Shown here: in pieces, positions 7,143-9,750 of the stretch
Layout: the number at the start of each line of letters is the position of its first letter
How positions within the stretch are numbered: the stretch's first letter is position 1
Assembly (NCBI GenBank): GCA_003250235.1
Contig: QKGY01000154.1
Coordinates: forward strand, 1 to 9,750
Length of the DNA stretch: 9,750 nucleotides
Source of the DNA: Desulfuromonadaceae bacterium
Lineage (GTDB): Bacteria; Desulfobacterota; Desulfuromonadia; Desulfuromonadales; SZUA-540
Direction: 5' to 3'
Program-made: the position numbers and the translations under genes
Notes under the pieces: generated by a model
What the model was told of the DNA's origin: nothing
What the model saw: the letters and a program-made list of their open reading frames with translations, nothing else
Database searches by the model: none

Positions 7143-7254
7143 CCCTGTTTCTAGGGGATATGCCCAAACGGGGCGTGCAAATCCCCACCGCCCTTCGATG
7201 CATGCGGTGATTTTACCCCGCCATGGGGCAAGTCATAAGGATGTCTTGGCGGGG
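7143..7254. promoter_or_regulatory. Cluster of GC-rich dyads, candidate enhancer sites or structured RNA
   Basis: Adjacent inverted repeats fill this stretch. Hairpin 1: GGGGAT (7154-7159) with ATCCCC (7181-7186), continued inward by ATGCCC/GGGCGT (7160-7165/7171-7176, one G-T pair) with a four-base bulge. Hairpin 2: CACCGC (7186-7191) with GCGGTG (7204-7209). Hairpin 3: CCCCGCC (7216-7222) with GGCGGGG (7248-7254). CCCT/AGGG (7143-7146/7153-7156) would compete with hairpin 1. The cluster lies about 100-215 bp upstream of the predicted sigma-54 start, the usual place for activator-binding sites, and upstream of the rightward promoter, so it need not be in the regulator mRNA. Enhancer DNA is my preferred reading; a small structured RNA is the alternative. 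Confidence 0.4.
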
Positions 7255-7320
7255 AGGGGAGTGCGGTAGTAAATGGCTGCGAATTGGAATTTGGTTGGAT
7301 GTTTAATCGACGCTTGAACT

Positions 7321-7560
7321 ACATTTTACGATTGAGTGTGCGGGATTATTGATATTAATAAAAATTAATTATATATCTATCGATTAAAATCCCCGGTAAA
7401 TATTTTATTGTCCGCCTTCGATTGAACGCAATATAGTTCTTTTATTAAAAAATATTATATTGACTCTTTTTTTTATCTGGAGAAAATTAAAATAAGTTAA
7501 CTATATATAAATGTAATGCTATATTGCAATTGTTGAATTTGATCTTTTTGTAATTACGGC
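7321..7560. other. AT-rich intergenic tract
   Basis: By eye count, GC is about 13-25% in the blocks 7321-7380, 7441-7500 and 7501-7560, far below the flanking genes. It contains many short A/T runs and self-complementary bits such as ATTAAT and ATTGCAAT. No coding potential is seen. It precedes and includes the regulator's likely promoter; low melting energy, intrinsic curvature or binding of nucleoid proteins would all be plausible roles. Confidence 0.6.
7497..7525 (+). promoter_or_regulatory. Sigma-70-like promoter for the response regulator gene
   Basis: TTAACT (7497-7502) is followed after 17 bp by TATATT (7520-7525), preceded by TG-C, giving an extended -10 element. Transcription would start near 7532, about 100 nt before the ATG at 7633. 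The surrounding DNA is so AT-rich that -10-like matches are expected by chance, so confidence is modest. Confidence 0.4.
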
Positions 7561-7617
7561 TGATGTTTCTCTTTCGGTCATGAAAATGATCAATGGCTTG
7601 TTTTGACGGGAATGGAC

Positions 7618-7624
7618 AAGGAGG
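7618..7624 (+). promoter_or_regulatory. Ribosome binding site fixing the response regulator start
   Basis: AAGGAGG with an 8-nt spacer to ATG 7633. It selects this start over the in-frame TTG 7603 and ATG 7612, which lack a good Shine-Dalgarno and would add 10 or 7 residues before the conserved receiver N-terminus. Confidence 0.8.
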
Positions 7625-7632
7625 AAGGCTGG

Positions 7633-9180
7633 ATGGCGCAAAATCGGATTCTAGTCGTTGATGACGAACAATTGATTCGCTGGTCGCTGGCCACGTCTTT
7701 GAGCAAGAGCGGGTACATTACCGAAACCGCCGGGACAGGGGCGGAGGCTCTTGCCAAGCTGGCTTCCTTCAGGCCGGATGTGGTTCTGCTCGATGTCTTT
7801 CTGCCGGACGCCAATGGCCTCGATCTTCTTATGCAGATGAAGGGGCACGATCCCGATCTGGTCGTTATCATCATTACGGCCAACTCTCATATGGATTCTG
7901 CCGTCGAGGCTCTTAAGAGAGGGGCTGAGGATTTCATCGGCAAGCCGTTCAACATCAGTGCCATTCATCAGACCATCAATCAGGCTTTGGAAAAAAGAAC
8001 TCTCAATATTTCCGTCAATGCGTGCAGCCAGTCCCTGACTCCCGAGGACGACTACGACCGTCTGGTCGGTACGGGCGCCAAAATGATGGAAGTCTTCAAG
8101 ATGATCAAAGTCTGCGCCGAGGCCGAGTGCAAGACGGTCCTCATTCTCGGCGAAAGTGGTACGGGAAAAGAGCTGGTGGCAAGAGCCCTGCATCAGCACA
8201 GTCCCCGAAGGGACAAGCCCTTTATTGACGTGAACTGTGCCGCCATCCCCGAAAATCTTCTCGAGAACGAACTCTTTGGTCATGAAAAAGGCGCATTTAC
8301 CAGTGCCGCCAATAAGGAAAAAGGGATCTTTGCCGCCGCTGACGGAGGCACGGTATTTCTTGACGAGATCGGTGATATGCCTCTTGCCATGCAGGCGAAG
8401 ATTCTCAAGGTCATTGAAAACAAGCGTTACCGCAGGCTGGGCAGCAATCGCGACAGCGAAGTCGATGTGCGCATCATTGCGGCAACCAATCAGAATCTTC
8501 TCCAGATGGTTCAGGAAGGAACCTTCCGCGGCGATCTTTTTTTCCGGCTCAACGTGTTGAGTATTCAGCTGCCGCCTTTGCGGGAGCGTAAGGAGAATCT
8601 TCCGCACATCGCTTCCTACTTTGTCGAAAAAATCAATCGCCAGTATGGCAAAAAGATCGAAGGGCTTTCGCCCGAAGCCCTTGAGTGCCTTAACCAGTAC
8701 AGCTGGCCGGGAAACTGCCGCGAACTCAAAAACGTGATCGAACGGGCCATGATCATGGAGCAGGGGGCTCTGATCACACCGAAATTCTTCCCGGCTGAAG
8801 TCCGGTCCGGAGGGGGAATCCCTGCGCAGACGACGTTGTCGAACACGCCTGTCATGACCTCTGAACCTTATCCCTATCCGCCCGATCCGCTTCGGACGCT
8901 CTCCGAGTCGTTGTCCGTTCAGGACCCCAGCCTTCCCAAAGTCGTTCTTCCTCCCGAAGGGATTTCCATCGAAGCCGTTGAAAAAGCGTATATCATGCAG
9001 GCCCTTGCCCGATATGGCGGCAACCAGACCCGCGCGGCGAAGTGCCTGGGGATGAGCCTCGACACTCTCAGGTACCGGAGGAAAAAGTTTGGCCTTGAGA
9101 ACTATCCTCAGGATGAGCATGTGGGGGGTGGTGGAGAATTTCCCGACTCGGAAAATGATGCCACGTCTCAATGTCAATGA
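7633..9180 (+). CDS. Sigma-54-dependent NtrC-family response regulator
   Basis: Transcription activator that uses ATP hydrolysis to open sigma-54 promoters after phosphorylation. 515 residues from ATG 7633. Receiver domain 4-120 with Asp10-Asp11, phospho-acceptor Asp54 (LLDVFLPD), Thr82 and Lys104. AAA+ domain about 143-385 with Walker A GESGTGKE (173-180), sigma-54 contact loop GAFTSA (220-225, Ser in place of the usual second Gly), Walker B VFLDEIGD (241-248) and arginine fingers in FRGDLFFRLN (298-307). A long Pro/Ser-rich linker (about 395-440) leads to a Fis-type helix-turn-helix (463-488, GNQTRAAKCLGMS...LRYRRKKFG), then an unusual 27-residue polar Gly/Asp/Glu tail. Likely partner: the histidine kinase encoded divergently. 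Likely target: the sigma-54 promoter of the cytochrome-kinase operon. A multiheme cytochrome gene starts 39 nt downstream without a terminator. Confidence 0.95.
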   Translation: MAQNRILVVDDEQLIRWSLATSLSKSGYITETAGTGAEALAKLASFRPDVVLLDVFLPDANGLDLLMQMKGHDPDLVVIIITANSHMDSAVEALKRGAEDFIGKPFNISAIHQTINQALEKRTLNISVNACSQSLTPEDDYDRLVGTGAKMMEVFKMIKVCAEAECKTVLILGESGTGKELVARALHQHSPRRDKPFIDVNCAAIPENLLENELFGHEKGAFTSAANKEKGIFAAADGGTVFLDEIGDMPLAMQAKILKVIENKRYRRLGSNRDSEVDVRIIAATNQNLLQMVQEGTFRGDLFFRLNVLSIQLPPLRERKENLPHIASYFVEKINRQYGKKIEGLSPEALECLNQYSWPGNCRELKNVIERAMIMEQGALITPKFFPAEVRSGGGIPAQTTLSNTPVMTSEPYPYPPDPLRTLSESLSVQDPSLPKVVLPPEGISIEAVEKAYIMQALARYGGNQTRAAKCLGMSLDTLRYRRKKFGLENYPQDEHVGGGGEFPDSENDATSQCQ

Positions 9181-9219
9181 TTTTGTAATCGCATGTATGT
9201 TCACACTCAGGGGGGCCTG

Positions 9220-9750
9220 ATGCCGATCCATTCCCAAAAACGTCTAACCGTTGCCTGTGCCCTCGCGGTTTTTCTTCTGGTTGCGAAAGGCGCCGGTGCG
9301 GAGGGGTGTCTTGCATCCGGATGTCATGCGACCATGAAACCGCAGGCATCGTTGCATGCTCCCGTGCAGGGCGAAGAGTGTCTGTCCTGTCATCAGCCGC
9401 AAGGAGATAAACACCCCGTAAAAGGGCAGAAAACGATGGGGCTGGTGGCGGAAGGGGCCGAGCTCTGTTTCCAGTGCCACGATGCCATGGGAAAGAAACG
9501 CGTGGTGCATGCCCCCGTGGCAGAAGGGGAGTGTACGGCTTGTCACCAGCCGCATGGCAGCAACCCGTCGCTTCTGCCAACCTCCGGGGGGGATTTGCGG
9601 CAGCTGTGTTTCAGCTGCCATGACGGCCAGGCATTCAATGCCCAGGTGGTTCACGGCCCGGCGGCGGTAGGGGCCTGTACGGAGTGTCATGATCCTCACG
9701 AATCGAACCTTGCCTCTCTGCTTACGGCGAAGCCGAGTGTGGTCTGTGTC
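9220..9750 (+). CDS. Secreted multiheme c-type cytochrome of the doubled-CXXCH type (3' end cut by window edge)
   Basis: The 177 visible residues are open to the window edge. A Sec signal peptide covers about 1-27 (basic KR, hydrophobic core TVACALAVFLLVA, cleavage near AGA). Six heme motifs follow: an unusual CX4CH (Cys30, Cys35, His36), then CLSCH 54, CFQCH 83, CTACH 105, CFSCH 130 and CTECH 153; Cys176 near the edge probably begins the next. They come in pairs 22-23 residues apart in three imperfect repeats of about 50 residues, with recurring H-(A/G)-P and CH-x-P-H elements, as in doubled-CXXCH cytochromes. Exactly six other histidines (46, 65, 97, 112, 145, 160) follow the motifs, one per heme. 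ATG 9220 is preceded by AGGGGGG; in-frame ATG 9193 has no Shine-Dalgarno. Probably co-transcribed with the regulator gene. Total heme number and any partner proteins lie outside the window. Confidence 0.9.
   Translation, partial: MPIHSQKRLTVACALAVFLLVAKGAGAEGCLASGCHATMKPQASLHAPVQGEECLSCHQPQGDKHPVKGQKTMGLVAEGAELCFQCHDAMGKKRVVHAPVAEGECTACHQPHGSNPSLLPTSGGDLRQLCFSCHDGQAFNAQVVHGPAAVGACTECHDPHESNLASLLTAKPSVVCV

Larger units (their letters stand above)
6908..7632. other. 725-bp divergent regulatory region between the cytochrome-kinase and regulator-cytochrome units
   Basis: No convincing gene. From left to right it holds: a leader of about 130 nt for the leftward cytochrome mRNA, a sigma-54 promoter (7050-7065, minus strand), a cluster of GC-rich inverted repeats (7143-7254), an AT-rich tract from about 7321 to 7560, a sigma-70-like promoter (7497-7525, plus strand) and the response-regulator ribosome binding site (7618-7624). 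Its length and composition fit shared enhancer DNA for a sigma-54 activator plus a conventional promoter for the activator gene. Confidence 0.7.

Noticed and set aside
7021..7260. Cyclic-dinucleotide (GEMM-type) riboswitch, which can precede cytochrome genes in Geobacter relatives
   Set aside because: I compared both strands by eye with the conserved GEMM core elements and did not find them; the visible stems have a different order.
7588..7600. IHF-like site GATCAATGGCTTG, one mismatch from WATCAANNNNTTR
   Set aside because: It lies between the regulator's promoter and start codon, not between the enhancer candidates and the sigma-54 promoter, and such a match is common in AT-rich DNA.
9210..9223. 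GG-N10-GC arrangement that might be a sigma-54 promoter for the second cytochrome
   Set aside because: Only the two dinucleotides match, within a run of G; the rest of the -24 and -12 boxes is absent and it overlaps the start codon.
7651..9237. Minus-strand reading frame of 528 codons opposite the response regulator
   Set aside because: Antisense shadow of a clearly conserved NtrC-type gene; no domain, no coherent membrane or signal pattern, no supporting context.

Overview
The window is about 9.75 kb of moderately GC-rich bacterial chromosome with one very AT-rich intergenic stretch (about 7321-7560). It carries multiheme c-type cytochromes, a sigma-54 enhancer-binding response regulator, a cysteine-containing PAS histidine kinase and ftsEX. 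This mix suggests an anaerobic, metal- or sulfur-respiring deltaproteobacterium of the Desulfuromonadales type (Geobacter/Desulfuromonas/Pelobacter-like). The taxonomic call is an inference from gene content only.

Left region (1-1512, minus strand): the cell-division ABC transporter pair ftsE (complete) and ftsX (cut by the left edge). They are transcribed leftward from the 1513-1781 intergenic region. Middle-left (1782-4408, plus strand): two polytopic transporters in tandem, an NCS2-family permease and a NupC-type concentrative nucleoside transporter. Both look like nucleobase/nucleoside carriers, yet both depart from the usual substrate-site residues.

Right half (4421-9750): two divergent transcription units around a 725-bp intergenic region. 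Leftward: a secreted 12-heme cytochrome c, then a soluble PAS-PAS histidine kinase. Rightward: a sigma-54-dependent NtrC-type response regulator, then a second secreted multiheme cytochrome that runs off the right edge. The intergenic region has a good -24/-12 (sigma-54) promoter facing the 12-heme cytochrome gene. A cluster of GC-rich dyads lies about 100-215 bp upstream of its predicted start, and a sigma-70-like promoter faces the response regulator.

Taken together, the right half reads as one regulatory and electron-transfer module. The kinase and regulator are the likely two-component pair. The regulator probably drives the cytochrome-kinase operon through sigma-54, and the regulator gene is probably co-transcribed with its own cytochrome. 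The signal is not visible; the three cysteines in the kinase's first PAS domain make a redox or metal signal one candidate.
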